The notes beneath the pieces are model-generated. The model was not told the DNA's origin. It was given only the letters and a program-made list of their open reading frames with translations, and did not search any database. From NCBI GenBank assembly GCA_029237815.1, contig JAQZBP010000009.1, forward strand, positions 62,001 through 126,000: DNA of 64,000 bases. Reading direction: 5' to 3'. The stretch is from Moraxellaceae bacterium. Its GTDB lineage: Bacteria > Pseudomonadota > Gammaproteobacteria > Pseudomonadales > Moraxellaceae. Made by a program: the position numbers and the translations under genes. Below, in pieces: positions 63,680 through 64,000 of the stretch (positions are counted from its first letter, which is position 1; each line of letters opens with the position of its first letter).

Positions 63680-63850
63680 ATGGACATCATGCGGGAGCTG
63701 TTCGGGACTTATAGCGGCTGGCTGATCGTCGTGATCATGGTGGTCATGGCGGGGATTCCGGTGGCCATCCGCCGGATGCTGCAGCACCCCGGCGTTTCGC
63801 CAGCGGAACAGATGGAGCGGCAGTCGCGCACCAAGCGCCAGGCCGTCTGA
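63680..63850 (+). CDS. DUF3149-like small membrane protein
   Basis: 56 residues from ATG 63680, where ggag lies 8 bases upstream; the frame opens earlier at 63635. MDIMRELFGTYSGWLIVVIM and one hydrophobic helix match DUF3149-type proteins, short single-pass inner-membrane proteins of unknown role. The basic cytoplasmic tail ends RQSRTKRQAV. It is followed after 24 bp by the next small membrane gene, so they may be cotranscribed. Confidence 0.65.
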   Translation: MDIMRELFGTYSGWLIVVIMVVMAGIPVAIRRMLQHPGVSPAEQMERQSRTKRQAV

Positions 63851-63874
63851 CAACTCAAGTGGAGCGGAGGCAAC

Positions 63875-64000
63875 ATGGAACGCAATGTGGGTGATGTGGA
63901 GCGTGTCGTGCGCGTGGTGGCCGGGCTTGCCATCCTGAGCCTGGTCTTTGTCGGGCCGAAGTCGCTGTGGGGCCTGCTGGGCGTTGTGCCCGTCTTTACC
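63875..64000 (+). CDS. DUF2892-type membrane protein, 3' end cut by window
   Basis: The first 42 codons, MERNVGDVERVVRVVAGLAI, then LSLVFVGPKSLWGLLGVVPV, with ribosome site ggagcggaggcaac. The start and two-helix pattern fit DUF2892 (YgaP-like membrane) proteins, about 60-70 residues long in free-standing form; the end lies outside the window. Confidence 0.75.
   Translation, partial: MERNVGDVERVVRVVAGLAILSLVFVGPKSLWGLLGVVPVFT

Overview
The window is GC-rich, tightly packed bacterial chromosome from a Gram-negative. It carries an autotransporter, several outer-membrane beta-barrels, many lipoproteins with lipobox signals, a type IV pilin, EttA, TrxC, YajD and two CspA-type proteins. This points to a gammaproteobacterium, perhaps of the Nevskiales/Xanthomonadales kind; that placement is inference, because no rRNA or species marker is present. 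No tRNA, rRNA, CRISPR array, transposase or integrase gene was seen.

Layout. 0-7.6 kb: a TPR lipoprotein converging on an OmpA-type lipoprotein and a 1910-residue autotransporter. 8.1-11.5 kb: ettA, a lipoprotein, then a degraded partial copy of ettA and a flavoprotein fragment. 11.8-16 kb: small envelope proteins. 16.1-17.95 kb: three AT-richer genes, each followed by an attC-like hairpin, which look like integron gene cassettes without an integrase. 18-21.3 kb: a deleted copy and an intact copy of a secreted beta-helix gene, both preceded by a repeat that also occurs at 12.7 kb. 21.5-32.7 kb: membrane and secreted proteins, SbtA-type permease, YajD, a possibly lipidated SDR and MAPEG proteins. 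32.9-41.9 kb: a lipoprotein operon, a mosaic of gene-end fragments, an alcohol dehydrogenase, a hybrid histidine kinase and pilA. 42-50 kb: a cold-shock gene and two secreted ankyrin paralogues bracketed by two paralogous 103-residue proteins. 49.6-54.9 kb: ion channel, DUF2279-like protein, trxC and cytochrome c. 55-60.3 kb: low-complexity or CsbD-like small proteins with a second cold-shock gene. 60.6-64 kb: a DesK/NarL-type two-component pair, a START-domain protein and small membrane proteins.

Two themes stand out. First, the region holds several partial gene duplicates carrying internal deletions (ettA, the beta-helix gene, and the ends of the hybrid kinase and a lipoprotein gene), two of them with in-frame deletions of about 200 bp. 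Second, most genes encode exported proteins of unknown role, so the window reads as envelope and stress accessory content rather than core metabolism. Family assignments come from recognised motifs; no database search was run.
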